Assembly: GCA_001464695.1 (NCBI GenBank)
Contig: LNDQ01000145.1
Span: forward strand, 1-39,594
Reading direction: 5' to 3'
Source: Betaproteobacteria bacterium Ga0077523
GTDB lineage: Bacteria > Pseudomonadota > Gammaproteobacteria > Burkholderiales > Ga0077523
Length of the DNA stretch: 39,594 nt
In this document: positions 1 through 8,112 of the stretch, piece after piece
Layout: the number at the start of each line of letters is the position of its first letter
Numbering within the stretch: the stretch's first letter is position 1
Notes under the pieces: model-generated
The model's database searches: none
Told to the model about the DNA's origin: nothing
What the model saw: only the letters and a program-made list of their open reading frames with translations
Translations under genes and position numbers: made by a program

Positions 1-147
1 CTGATCTTCGGCACGCTGCTCCTGGGCCGTGCGCGCTGGGGCTGGCGTGGCCGCATGGCGCAGCGCTGGACGCTCGCGGGCTTCCTGGTGCTGCTGCTCG
101 CCTACGTCGGCTCCAGGTTCGTCTTAGAGGTCATCCTGCACCGGTAG
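1..147 (+). CDS. CcsA/YpjD-like cytochrome c assembly protein, 3' end only
   Basis: This is the last 48 codons of an open frame that enters from the left edge and stops at TAG 145-147. The visible peptide has a hydrophilic Arg/Trp-rich stretch (GRARWGWRGR) followed by a hydrophobic helix (AGFLVLLLAYVGSRFVLEVI), which is the usual ending of the YpjD/CcsA-like cytochrome c assembly family. In betaproteobacteria this gene commonly sits just upstream of the HlyC/CorC-type gene and pilBCD, as here. Members are polytopic inner-membrane proteins related to haem-handling factors, but the function of this subfamily is not well defined. Identification rests on a short C-terminal segment plus context. 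Confidence 0.6.
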   Translation: MIFGTLLLGRARWGWRGRMAQRWTLAGFLVLLLAYVGSRFVLEVILHR

Positions 148-165
148 AACAGCCGGTCTTCAAAC

Positions 166-1440
166 GTGGACGAAATTTCCACCGAGTCGCTGCTGCTGGC
201 GCTCATCGTGTTCCTGGTGATCTCGGCGTTCTTCTCGGTCGCCGAGACCAGCATGATGGCGCTGAACCGCTATCGGCTGAAACACCTGGTCAAGACCGGC
301 CATCGCGGCGCACGCCTCACCGCGCAGTTGCTCGCCCGCACCGATCGCCTGCTCGGCGTGGTCCTGCTCGGCAACAACCTCATCAACGCCGCCTCGGCAG
401 CGTTGGTGACCTATCTCACGTTCCGCTTCTTCGGCGAATCGGAATGGGCCCTGTCGGCGGCCACGCTGGCGGTCACCTTCGTCATCCTGGTTTTCAGCGA
501 GATCACGCCCAAGGTGATCGGTGCCAGCTATGCGGAACGCATCGCGTTTCCGGCCGCCTACATCCTGACCCCGCTGCTGAAGCTCGCCTATCCGGTGGTG
601 TGGTTCGTGAACCTGTTCGTGAGCGGGCTCTTGAAGCTGCTGCGATTGAAGAGCACGAACGACCCGCACGCGCAGAAACTCACGCTCGAGGAGTTGCGCA
701 CCCTGGTGCTCGAAGGCGGCAACTTCCTGCCCCAGAAACACCAGAACATGCTGCTCAACCTGGTGGACCTCGAGTCGATCACGGTGGACGACATCATGGT
801 GCCGCGCAGCCAGCTCGAGGCGATCGACCTCGACACGCCGCCGGAGGAGCTGAAGCGTCAGATCGCGACGTCGAACCACACCCGCATTCCCGCGTACCAG
901 GGCAGCATCGACGACGTGGTCGGCATACTGCACGTGCGGAAGTTCCTGAACATGGCCGAGTCCGACGACTTCAGCGCGGAACGCCTGCGCCAGATCCTGC
1001 GCGAGCCCTATTTCATCCCGCTCGGCACTCCCCTGCTCACCCAGTTGCAGCACTTCCAGGAGCAGCAGGACCGCATCGGCCTCGTCGTGGACGAGTACGG
1101 TGAACTGATGGGGCTCACCACGCTCGAGGACATCCTCGAGGAGATCATCGGCGAGTTCACCACCCAGTCACCGCTGTCGACCACCGGCAGTTTCCGCCGC
1201 CAGCCCGACGGCAGCATCATTGTCGAAGGCGGGACGCTGCTGCGCGACCTGAACCGCAAGCTGGGCACCCGGTTTCCGCTGGGCGGTCCGAAGACGCTCA
1301 ACGGATTGATTCTGGAGTACTTCGAGGACATTCCCGAGGCAGGCACGAGCATGAAACTTGCTGGACAGCCCCTCGAGGTGGTGCAGATCCAGGACCGGGT
1401 GGTGAAATCGGTCCGGCTGCTGCCCTACGAGACCGACTGA
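166..1440 (+). CDS. HlyC/CorC (CNNM/DUF21) family transporter
   Basis: A 424-residue protein starting at GTG 166, 18 bp after the previous stop. Residues 1 to about 190 form the CNNM/DUF21 membrane domain, with hydrophobic segments near 5-27, 60-85, 93-115 and 127-150 and the family's acidic VAETSMMALN and FSEITPKVIGA motifs. Two CBS domains follow at about 208-270 (starting DDIMVPRSQLEAI) and 275-335 (VVDEYGELMGLTTLEDILEE). A CorC_HlyC domain occupies about 345-424. Family members are inner-membrane proteins linked to Mg2+/Co2+ or Na+ handling, with adenine nucleotides sensed by the CBS pair. The exact ion cannot be read from the sequence. No strong ribosome binding site is seen, so the start is supported mainly by the ORF and spacing. 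Confidence 0.9.
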   Translation: MDEISTESLLLALIVFLVISAFFSVAETSMMALNRYRLKHLVKTGHRGARLTAQLLARTDRLLGVVLLGNNLINAASAALVTYLTFRFFGESEWALSAATLAVTFVILVFSEITPKVIGASYAERIAFPAAYILTPLLKLAYPVVWFVNLFVSGLLKLLRLKSTNDPHAQKLTLEELRTLVLEGGNFLPQKHQNMLLNLVDLESITVDDIMVPRSQLEAIDLDTPPEELKRQIATSNHTRIPAYQGSIDDVVGILHVRKFLNMAESDDFSAERLRQILREPYFIPLGTPLLTQLQHFQEQQDRIGLVVDEYGELMGLTTLEDILEEIIGEFTTQSPLSTTGSFRRQPDGSIIVEGGTLLRDLNRKLGTRFPLGGPKTLNGLILEYFEDIPEAGTSMKLAGQPLEVVQIQDRVVKSVRLLPYETD

Positions 1441-1457
1441 AGCCCGACTGGAAGTTC

Positions 1458-1486
1458 TTGTCAGCACTCCGTTGCGGGCGCATGAT
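1458..1486 (+). promoter_or_regulatory. candidate sigma-70 promoter for the pil genes
   Basis: In the 85-bp gap before pilB, TTGTCA (1458-1463) is followed after exactly 17 bp by CATGAT (1481-1486). These match the -35 and -10 consensus at 5/6 and 4/6 positions. Transcription would start near 1493, leaving a short leader before the GTG at 1526. I saw no convincing sigma-54 GG-N10-GC element here. The assignment is by eye only. Confidence 0.35.
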
Positions 1487-1525
1487 TGTCTTTATTTTCA
1501 TGTCCTTATACGGTAAACCTTAGGC

Positions 1526-3238
1526 GTGGCAGCAACTCTCCAGAGCAATCTTTCCGGTTTGGCGCGAGCACTCGTCCAGAAGGGACGGCTGGCCGAGCGC
1601 GAGGCGGAGGCATTGCAGGCTCAGGCCAATGCTGCCGGTGTTGGGTTCATCGAGCAGCTCATCTCGGCCAAGAAGATGCGCGAGGGCGAGATCGCCGAGT
1701 TCGCCTCCCAGACCTTCGGCTTCCCGCTGCTCGATCTCGCCACGTTCGATCAGGACCACCTGCCGAAGAAGCTGATCGACGAGAAGCTGATGGTCACGCG
1801 CCGCGTGCTACCGCTGGTCCAGCGCGGCAACCGGTTGTTCGTGGCGTTCTCCGACCCCACCAACCGGGCGACCTACGACGAGATCAAGTTCCAGACCGGC
1901 CTGCTGGTGGATGCCGTGGTCGTCGAGGACAGCAAGCTGCTCACGATGATCCAGAAGGTGATGAAGGCGAACGACGTTTCGCTCTCGTCACTGGTGACCG
2001 GCGACGACATCGGCGCCGACCTGACCGAGGCCCTGCCCGAACCGGAACCGGATCAGAGCGGCGTCGACATCGACGACGCCCCGGTGGTCAAGTACATCCA
2101 GAAGATCCTGCTCGACGCGATCAACAGCGGCGCGTCGGACATCCACTTCGAGCCGTACGAGAAGTACTACCGCGTCCGCTACCGCACCGACGGCATCCTG
2201 TACGAAGTGGCGCAGCCGCCGCTCGCCATCAAGGAGAAGATCGCCTCCCGCATCAAGGTGATCTCGAAGCTCGACATCTCGGAGAAGCGCGTACCGCAGG
2301 ACGGCCGCATGAAGCTCACGTTGTCGAAGACGCGCGCGATCGATTTCCGCGTCTCGACGCTGCCGACGCTCTTCGGCGAGAAGATCGTGATGCGGATTCT
2401 CGATCCGTCCAGCGCCACCCTGGGCATCGAGGCGCTGGGCTACGAGAACGATCAGAAGGAACAGCTGCTCGCCGCCGTGAGCCGGCCTTACGGCATGGTC
2501 CTGGTGACCGGCCCGACCGGCTCGGGCAAGACGGTGTCGCTGTACACCTGCTTGAACCTGCTCAACAAGCCGGGCATCAACATCTCGACCGCCGAAGACC
2601 CCGCGGAAATCAACCTCCCGGGCATCAACCAGGTCAACGTGAACGAGAAGGCCGGGCTCACCTTCGCCGCGGCGCTGCGCTCGTTCCTGCGGCAGGACCC
2701 GGACATCATCATGGTGGGCGAGATCCGCGACCTGGAAACGGCCGAGATCTCGATCAAGGCCGCACAGACCGGCCACATGGTGTTGTCGACACTGCACACC
2801 AACGACGCGCCGACGACTCTCACACGACTGCTCAACATGGGCATCGCGCCGTTCAACATCGCATCGAGTGTCAACCTGATCACGGCACAGCGCCTTGCAC
2901 GCAAACTGTGCAGCTGCAAGAAGCCGCACGACATTCCCAAGGAAGCCCTGTTGCGCGCCGGGTTCACCGAGCGCCACCTCGACGGCAAGTGGACGCCGAT
3001 GGGGCCGAACGGTTGCGAGGTATGCAAGAATACCGGCTACAAGGGCCGGATCGGCATCTACCAGGTGATGCCGATCAGCGAAGAGATCAACCGCATCATC
3101 ATGAAGAACGGCGATGCCATCGACATCGCCGAGCAGGCGCAACGCGAAGGCATCCGCGACCTGCGACAGTCGGGCCTGCTCAAGGTCCGCCAGGGCCTCA
3201 CTTCCCTCGAGGAAGTCGAGGCCGTCACCAATGAATAG
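1526..3238 (+). CDS. pilB: type IV pilus assembly (extension) ATPase PilB
   Basis: A 570-residue protein close to the usual 560-570 aa PilB length. It is the cytoplasmic hexameric motor that powers pilin polymerisation through the PilC platform. The N-terminal GSPII_E_N-type domain covers roughly residues 40-150, and the ATPase core about 190-460. Walker A GPTGSGKT is at 329-336 and the Walker B segment DIIMVGEIRD at 393-402 carries the catalytic Glu399. His-box residues follow (TGHMVLSTLHTND). The zinc-binding cysteines of the C-terminal domain are visible as CSC and CEVC. The N-terminus (MAATLQSNLSGLARALVQKG) matches the family start, so GTG 1526 is chosen despite a weak ribosome binding site. 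pilC follows after 40 bp. Confidence 0.96.
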   Translation: MAATLQSNLSGLARALVQKGRLAEREAEALQAQANAAGVGFIEQLISAKKMREGEIAEFASQTFGFPLLDLATFDQDHLPKKLIDEKLMVTRRVLPLVQRGNRLFVAFSDPTNRATYDEIKFQTGLLVDAVVVEDSKLLTMIQKVMKANDVSLSSLVTGDDIGADLTEALPEPEPDQSGVDIDDAPVVKYIQKILLDAINSGASDIHFEPYEKYYRVRYRTDGILYEVAQPPLAIKEKIASRIKVISKLDISEKRVPQDGRMKLTLSKTRAIDFRVSTLPTLFGEKIVMRILDPSSATLGIEALGYENDQKEQLLAAVSRPYGMVLVTGPTGSGKTVSLYTCLNLLNKPGINISTAEDPAEINLPGINQVNVNEKAGLTFAAALRSFLRQDPDIIMVGEIRDLETAEISIKAAQTGHMVLSTLHTNDAPTTLTRLLNMGIAPFNIASSVNLITAQRLARKLCSCKKPHDIPKEALLRAGFTERHLDGKWTPMGPNGCEVCKNTGYKGRIGIYQVMPISEEINRIIMKNGDAIDIAEQAQREGIRDLRQSGLLKVRQGLTSLEEVEAVTNE

Positions 3239-3278
3239 CCGCAACGCTTAAGCCGCTTCTTCAGCGAGGACCACGCTC

Positions 3279-4458
3279 ATGGCAACCGCAACCGCAACAG
3301 CCGGCCGCAAGGACGTGAAGGAACTCACCTTCGCGTGGGAGGGCCGGGACAAGCAGGGCAAGATCGTCAAGGGCGACATGCGCGCCTCGGGCGAGGCCGA
3401 AGCAGCGCCAAGGACTCGGCGGCAAGGTGACCGAGAAGGACATCACCCTGTTCACGCGCCAGCTCGCCACGATGATGAAATCGGGCGTGCCGCTGCTGCA
3501 GTCCTTCGACATCGTCGGCAAGGGCCACGCGAATCCGGCCGTGGCGAAGCTGCTGATGGACATCAAGAACGAGGTGGAGACCGGCAACAGCCTCACCACC
3601 GCCTTTCGCAAGTACCCGCTCTACTTCGACGCGCTGTTCTGCAACCTGGTGGCCGCGGGCGAACAGGCCGGTATTCTCGACAGCCTGCTGGACCGCCTCG
3701 CGACCTACAAGGAAAAGATCCTCGCGATCAAGAGCAAGATCAAGTCGGCGCTGTTCTACCCGATCTCGATCATCGTCGTGGCCTTCATCATCACCGCGGT
3801 CATCATGATTTTCGTGATCCCCGCGTTCAAGGACCTGTTCACGAGCTTCGGTGCGGACTTGCCCGGTCCGACGCTGTTCGTGATGGCGGTCTCGGACTTC
3901 TTCGTGTCCTGGTGGTACATCATCTTCCCCGGCATCGGCGGCGGATTGTGGTTCTTCTTCTACACGTGGAAGCGGTCGAAGAAACTGCAGATGACCATGG
4001 ACCGCCTGATGCTGCGCCTGCCGATCTTCGGCGACGTGATCCGCAAGGCCACCATCGCCCGCTGGACGCGCACGCTGTCGACCATGTTCGCCGCCGGCGT
4101 GCCGCTGGTGGAAGCGCTCGAGTCGGTCGGCGGTGCCGCCGGCAACTACGTCTACTACGAGGCGACACGCAAGATCCAGAGCGAGGTTTCCACCGGCACG
4201 TCGCTCACCGCCGCGATGCAGAACTCGGACGTCTTCCCGAACATGGTGATCCAGATGGTGTCGATCGGCGAGGAATCCGGCTCGCTCGACGGCATGCTCG
4301 GCAAGGTGGCGGACTTCTTCGAGCGCGAAGTGGACGACGCGGTCGAGGCGCTCTCGAGCCTCATGGAACCGATGATCATGGTCGTCCTGGGTACGCTGAT
4401 CGGCGGCATGGTGATCGCGATGTACCTGCCGATCTTCAAGATGGGCCAGGCGATCTAG
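3279..4458 (+). CDS. pilC: type IV pilus platform protein PilC, apparent frameshift near 3400
   Basis: PilC is the inner-membrane platform protein, with two T2SSF domains, that couples PilB to pilus assembly. The gene starts at ATG 3279 behind a good GAGGA site (3266-3270). The first 41 residues are normal (KELTFAWEGRDKQGKIVKGD, then MRASGEAE). The family's next segment, the LRRQG and VTKVKK part, is absent, and the sequence resumes in another frame at 3400 with KQRQGLGGKVTEKD. From there the protein is complete to TAG 4456-4458: two T2SSF domains, a membrane helix near 3767-3840, and IGEESGSLDGML. About 17 codons are missing, with a length that is not a multiple of three (remainder 2). GTG 3427 could initiate a 343-residue N-terminally short product. 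Either the gene is broken or bases are missing from the assembly. Confidence 0.9.
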
Positions 4459-4489
4459 AGCCCACGCGCGGGGTCACTTGCGCGAAACG

Positions 4490-4509
4490 CGGGCTCCTTC
4501 GGGAGCCCG
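4490..4509 (+). terminator. UUCG-capped hairpin between pilC and pilD
   Basis: An 8-bp perfect stem (CGGGCTCC / GGAGCCCG) closed by TTCG lies in the 80-bp gap between pilC and pilD. UUCG caps are exceptionally stable in RNA. No T-run follows, so it is not a standard intrinsic terminator. It may attenuate read-through, protect a 3' end, or separate pilBC from pilD expression. Confidence 0.4.
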
Positions 4510-4538
4510 TGTCGCATGCGACCCTTCCCCATCCAGAC

Positions 4539-5402
4539 ATGGCCTTCTTCGACCTCATCCAGACCTCGCCGGGCTTCCTCACCTTCCTGTGCGTGGTGAT
4601 CGGCCTGCTCGTGGGGAGCTTCCTCAACGTCGTGGTCCATCGGCTGCCGAAGATGATGGAGCGCGAGTGGGCCGCCCAATGCGCCGAGCTGCGGGGCGAG
4701 GCACCGGCTACGGCAGTGCGGTACAACCTGGTCGTTCCGCGGTCGGCCTGCCCGAAATGCGGACACATGATCACGGCGCTGGAAAACGTGCCGGTGCTGA
4801 GCTGGCTCGCCCTGCGCGGGAAATGCCGCGATTGCAAGGCGCCCATCTCGGCCCGCTATCCCTTCGTGGAGACGCTCACCGGTGTGCTGTCCGGCCTGCT
4901 CGCCTGGCACTTCGGTTTCGGACTGGCACTCGCCGGCGCGCTCGTCTTCACCTGGGCCATGATCGCGCTCACGTTCATCGATCTGGACACGACGCTGCTG
5001 CCCGACGACATCACGCTGCCCCTGCTGTGGCTGGGGTTGCTGTTGAACATCCAGGGCACCTTCGTGCCCCTGACCGCCGCGGTCATCGGGGCCGCCGCCG
5101 GCTATCTGACGCTATGGTCGGTCTACTGGGGCTTCAAACTGCTGACGGGCAAGGACGGCATGGGCTACGGCGACTTCAAGCTGCTCGCCGCCATCGGTGC
5201 CTTCCTGGGCTGGAAAGTCGTGCCACTGGTGGTCCTGCTGTCATCCTTCGTGGGTGCTGCCATCGGGATCTCGATGATCGTGTTCGCCCGGCACAAGCGG
5301 GAAACGCCGATTCCATTCGGCCCCTACCTCGCCATCGCCGGCGTGATCGCCCTCATCTGGGGCGACGCGATCGTGCAGTGGTGGATGCGCAGCAGCCTTT
5401 AG
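4539..5402 (+). CDS. pilD: prepilin peptidase / N-methyltransferase PilD
   Basis: A 287-residue inner-membrane aspartic protease that cleaves the leader of type IV prepilins and N-methylates the new N-terminus. The methyltransferase-side zinc motif has four cysteines, C71-X2-C74 and C96-X2-C99. The two GxGD-type catalytic aspartates are D148 (TFIDLD) and D212 (GYGDFK). About seven or eight hydrophobic segments are visible, including the first just after the start (TFLCVVIGLLVGSFLNVVV). The length and the start at ATG 4539 agree with the family. It follows the hairpin after pilC and is separated from coaE by only 3 bp, the usual pilBCD-coaE arrangement. Confidence 0.96.
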   Translation: MAFFDLIQTSPGFLTFLCVVIGLLVGSFLNVVVHRLPKMMEREWAAQCAELRGEAPATAVRYNLVVPRSACPKCGHMITALENVPVLSWLALRGKCRDCKAPISARYPFVETLTGVLSGLLAWHFGFGLALAGALVFTWAMIALTFIDLDTTLLPDDITLPLLWLGLLLNIQGTFVPLTAAVIGAAAGYLTLWSVYWGFKLLTGKDGMGYGDFKLLAAIGAFLGWKVVPLVVLLSSFVGAAIGISMIVFARHKRETPIPFGPYLAIAGVIALIWGDAIVQWWMRSSL

Positions 5403-5405
5403 CCC

Positions 5406-6029
5406 GTGGCAACTCCGCCCAGTTCGCTGCTCGTCGTCGGTCTCACCGGCGGCATCGGGTCGGGCAAGTCGGCGGTGGCCAACCTGTTTGCCGAGTTCGG
5501 TGCGGAGGTGGTCGATACCGATGCGATCGCGCATGCACTCACCGCGCCCGACGGAGCGGCGATTCCGGCGATCCACCAGCGCTTCGGGGCAGCGTTCATC
5601 GCCGCCGACGGCAGCCTGGACCGTGGTCGCATGCGCAACCACGTGTTCGTACGGCCGGATGCCCGCCAGCTGCTCGAATCGATCCTCCATCCCATGATCC
5701 GCACCGAGGCCGACCGGCGGATCGAGGTGTCGACCGCGCCCTATGTGGTGGTTGTGGTCCCGCTGCTGATCGAGTCGGGCGGCTACCTGGACCGGGTCAA
5801 TCGTATCCTCGTCGTGGACTGCCTGCCCGACACGCAGGTCGCGCGCGTGATGAAGCGCAGCGGACTCACGAAGGAGGAGGCGGAACGCATCCTCGCGGCC
5901 CAGACCACGCGGACCGCACGGCTCGCCGCCGCCGACGATGTGATCGACAACGAAGGCCCGATCGAGCGGCTGCGCCCACAGGTGGAGCGGCTGCACCGGA
6001 CCTATCTGGTACTCGAGGCGAAGCCGTGA
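5406..6029 (+). CDS. coaE: dephospho-CoA kinase
   Basis: A 207-residue P-loop kinase that phosphorylates the 3'-hydroxyl of dephospho-CoA, the last step of coenzyme A synthesis. The P-loop GLTGGIGSGKS is at residues 12-22. The family motif VVDTDAIAHAL and the later VPLLIESGG segment are present, followed by the lid region. GTG 5406 is chosen because it begins 3 bp after pilD stops and gives the normal N-terminus. The link to pilD is conserved in many beta- and gammaproteobacteria and probably reflects co-transcription rather than shared function. Confidence 0.95.
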   Translation: MATPPSSLLVVGLTGGIGSGKSAVANLFAEFGAEVVDTDAIAHALTAPDGAAIPAIHQRFGAAFIAADGSLDRGRMRNHVFVRPDARQLLESILHPMIRTEADRRIEVSTAPYVVVVVPLLIESGGYLDRVNRILVVDCLPDTQVARVMKRSGLTKEEAERILAAQTTRTARLAAADDVIDNEGPIERLRPQVERLHRTYLVLEAKP

Positions 6030-6096
6030 CGCATTCGGGTTTACTTCCGGGTCCGGTTTGCCCGATACTGCGCGCGATCTGCAACGGGCGAGCGCC

Positions 6097-6852
6097 GTGA
6101 TCAGCTACGAGTTCCCGCTGAATGAACGAATCCGGACCCTGCTCCGGCTCGAGGATCTCTACGACAAGATCGAATACTTCACGTCGCTCGCCGACGCGCA
6201 GGAACATCATGTCGCGATCCTCACGCTGTTCGAGATCCTCGACATCGCCGGCCGCGCCGACTTGAAGTCGGAGCTGATGCAGGAACTCGAGCGCCAGCGC
6301 CAGAACCTGGAGAGCCTGCGCAACAACCCGGCCATTTCCACCGGCGCCCTGGACGAGGTCCTGGGCGACATCGACCGCGCCAACGCGACGCTGTTCCAGG
6401 CCTCCGGCAAGACCGGGCAGGAACTGCGTGAGAACGAGTGGCTGATGGCCATCCGCCAACGCGCCGGCATTCCCGGCGGTGTCTGCGAATTCGATCTGCC
6501 CTCGTACCACTACTGGCTGCACCTCGACCCCGCGCTGCGGCGCACGGACATCACCAAGTGGCTGGCGCCGTTCCTGCCGATGCGCGAAGGCATCCGCATC
6601 GTGCTGCGGCTGCTGCGCGAGAGCGGCAAGACCAGCACCGTGCTGGCCGCGAACGGCGTGTTCCAGCAGATGATGGGGGGCCGCCTCGCGCAGATGCTGC
6701 GGGTGGGGCTGGCGGAAAACGAAATCTGCGTCCCGGAGGTGAGTGCCAACAAGTACGCACTCAACATCCGGTTCGCCCATGCCCAAGGGGCCGAGCGCGG
6801 CCGCACCTACGAAACGGACGTGAGTTTCGAGATCACGTTCTGCAACCTCTGA
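6097..6852 (+). CDS. zapD: cell division protein ZapD (FtsZ-associated, YacF/DUF1342)
   Basis: A 251-residue protein of the ZapD family, which binds the C-terminal tail of FtsZ and bundles its filaments at midcell. I place the start at GTG 6097, giving VISYEFPLNERIRTLLRLED, because the family begins at this ISYEFPLNER motif. A TTG at 6058 in the same frame would add 13 residues with no family counterpart. The rest is a mostly helical N-terminal domain and a C-terminal beta domain (YHYWLHLDP, KYALNIRFAH). It lies 67 bp after coaE and 3 bp before yacG. FtsZ itself is in this window at 15973-17139. Confidence 0.92.
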   Translation: MISYEFPLNERIRTLLRLEDLYDKIEYFTSLADAQEHHVAILTLFEILDIAGRADLKSELMQELERQRQNLESLRNNPAISTGALDEVLGDIDRANATLFQASGKTGQELRENEWLMAIRQRAGIPGGVCEFDLPSYHYWLHLDPALRRTDITKWLAPFLPMREGIRIVLRLLRESGKTSTVLAANGVFQQMMGGRLAQMLRVGLAENEICVPEVSANKYALNIRFAHAQGAERGRTYETDVSFEITFCNL

Positions 6853-6855
6853 CCC

Positions 6856-7050
6856 ATGGGCCCGGCCGCGAAGCCGCGCCAGGTCGCCTGCCCGATCTGT
6901 AGCAAGCCGTCTGAATTCGCCCCTTCGAATCCCTGGCGGCCGTTCTGTTCCGAGCGGTGCAAGCTGATCGATCTGGGGCAGTGGGCTTCGGAGGGTTATC
7001 GCATTCCGGTTGAAGACCAGGATCAAGGGTTGCCTGAGGATCGGGAATAG
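6856..7050 (+). CDS. yacG: DNA gyrase inhibitor YacG
   Basis: A 64-residue zinc protein that binds GyrB and inhibits DNA gyrase in E. coli. The zinc ligands are C12-X2-C15-X15-C31-X3-C35 (CPIC and [14 protein letters not shown]), and the tail is acidic, as in the family. It begins 3 bp after zapD stops and ends the plus-strand operon. A strong palindromic repeat follows and could terminate it. Confidence 0.94.
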   Translation: MGPAAKPRQVACPICSKPSEFAPSNPWRPFCSERCKLIDLGQWASEGYRIPVEDQDQGLPEDRE

Positions 7051-7076
7051 CTCTACCGGAAACTTCAAAGCACTGA

Positions 7077-7153
7077 ACACGGCGGACGCGGCGGAAGGCA
7101 AGGTCAAGAGCGGCCTGTTGGGTTTCCGCCGCGTCCGCCGTGTCCGCCGCGTT
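7077..7153. repeat. short palindromic repeat, family A, copy 1
   Basis: A perfect 20-bp inverted repeat (7077-7096 and 7124-7143, arm ACACGGCGGACGCGGCGGAA) with a 27-bp loop, followed by one more CCGCCGCG unit. It lies in the gap between convergent yacG and the Nudix/ThiE gene, so it could act as a two-way terminator. A second related copy is at 10265-10347, with similar arms and loop. I do not recognise the family by name. Confidence 0.75.
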
Positions 7154-7161
7154 GTGCGGTT

Positions 7162-8112
7162 TCAGGTCTTGAAGCCCCACGCTCCACGGATCGCAGCAAT
7201 ACCGTGAGCCCCGGCCCGGCGTGCTGTGGGCAAGTCATCGACGCTCAGCCCGCCGATCGCAAAGACCGGCATCGGCAATCCTCCCGCCAGTTCGTTGAGG
7301 CGCGACCACCCGATACCGCCGGCACCCGGGTGGGTGGGCGTCGGTTTCACCGGGCCCACCACCACGTAGTCCGCTTCGAGCGCGACCGCGTAGGCGATTT
7401 CGGTCTCGTCGTGGCACGAAGCGCCGAACAAGCCGGTCCGGGGGCGCCCGCTCGAGGCCATCAACCGGGTCGCACTCACATGCAGGCCGTCGGCGGCCGA
7501 TGACTGCGCGAAATCGTCGGTTCCGTTCACCACCACGCGGCAGCCCGCAGTGTGGGCACGTTCGACGATCGTCCGGGTGAACGCCAACCGCTCCGTTTCC
7601 GGCATCGCAGGCTCGCGCACCTGCACCAGCCGCAAGCCGTTTGCCAACGCCCGATCGAACCGGGTCAGGAACGCCTCGATGCCCACATCCGCCGCCTGCG
7701 TGATCCCCATGACGAGCGGCATGCCCAGCGCCCGCAGGATCGGACCATTGGCCGGCAGGATCGGATCGACGGTGAGATCCGGCAGGCGCTGCCACGCAAA
7801 CTCCTGGCCTTCGCGGGATTGCGGCTCGCCGCGCCAGCGTGTGACGCGGAAGAAATTCAGGCGGACTTGCGCATGTTCGTAGTCATGGGTGCGCGTGATC
7901 CAGGGATACGCCTCCTCCACGTCGATGCCGAGCTCTTCATGAAGTTCGCGCGCGAGTGCCGCCTGAAGCGGCTCGCCCGTTTCCACCTTGCCACCGGGGA
8001 ATTCCCACCACCCCGCGTACACCTTGCCGGCGGGCCGTTGTGCCAGCAGGAAGCTGCCGTCGGGCCGCTCGATGACGGCCGCGACCACTTCGACGCGGCG
8101 CGCCGCGTTCAC
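7162..8112 (-). CDS. Nudix hydrolase / thiamine-phosphate synthase-like fusion
   Basis: A 316-residue two-domain protein. Residues 5-135 are a MutT-type Nudix domain with a complete Nudix box, G41-X5-E47-X7-R55-E56-L-H-E59-E60-L-G62, preceded by GWWEFPGG. MutT enzymes hydrolyse oxidised nucleotides such as 8-oxo-dGTP. Residues about 140-316 resemble ThiE/TenI TIM barrels (LVQVREPAMP, GLHVSA, DYVVVGPVKPTPTHPG, VFAIGGLS). Whether this half is an active ThiE cannot be told here. Such fusions are normal in beta- and gammaproteobacteria. GTG 8112 is chosen because it overlaps the TGA of the upstream ATPase (GTGA) and gives the standard Nudix N-terminus. The frame is open further upstream, but inside the ATPase gene. 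Confidence 0.9.
   Translation of the reverse strand: MNAARRVEVVAAVIERPDGSFLLAQRPAGKVYAGWWEFPGGKVETGEPLQAALARELHEELGIDVEEAYPWITRTHDYEHAQVRLNFFRVTRWRGEPQSREGQEFAWQRLPDLTVDPILPANGPILRALGMPLVMGITQAADVGIEAFLTRFDRALANGLRLVQVREPAMPETERLAFTRTIVERAHTAGCRVVVNGTDDFAQSSAADGLHVSATRLMASSGRPRTGLFGASCHDETEIAYAVALEADYVVVGPVKPTPTHPGAGGIGWSRLNELAGGLPMPVFAIGGLSVDDLPTARRAGAHGIAAIRGAWGFKT

Noticed and set aside
3427..4458. GTG 3427 as the normal pilC start
   Set aside because: The normal PilC N-terminus and a good ribosome binding site lie upstream at 3279, so the short form is at most a result of the frameshift.
3279..5402. A single 707-codon open frame that begins as PilC and ends as PilD
   Set aside because: The middle is PilC read out of frame after the short gap near 3400. 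The frame stays open by chance because of high GC. PilD has its own start at 4539.
6058..6096. TTG 6058 as the zapD start
   Set aside because: It would add 13 residues absent from the family, and the family motif ISYEFPLNER begins right after GTG 6097.
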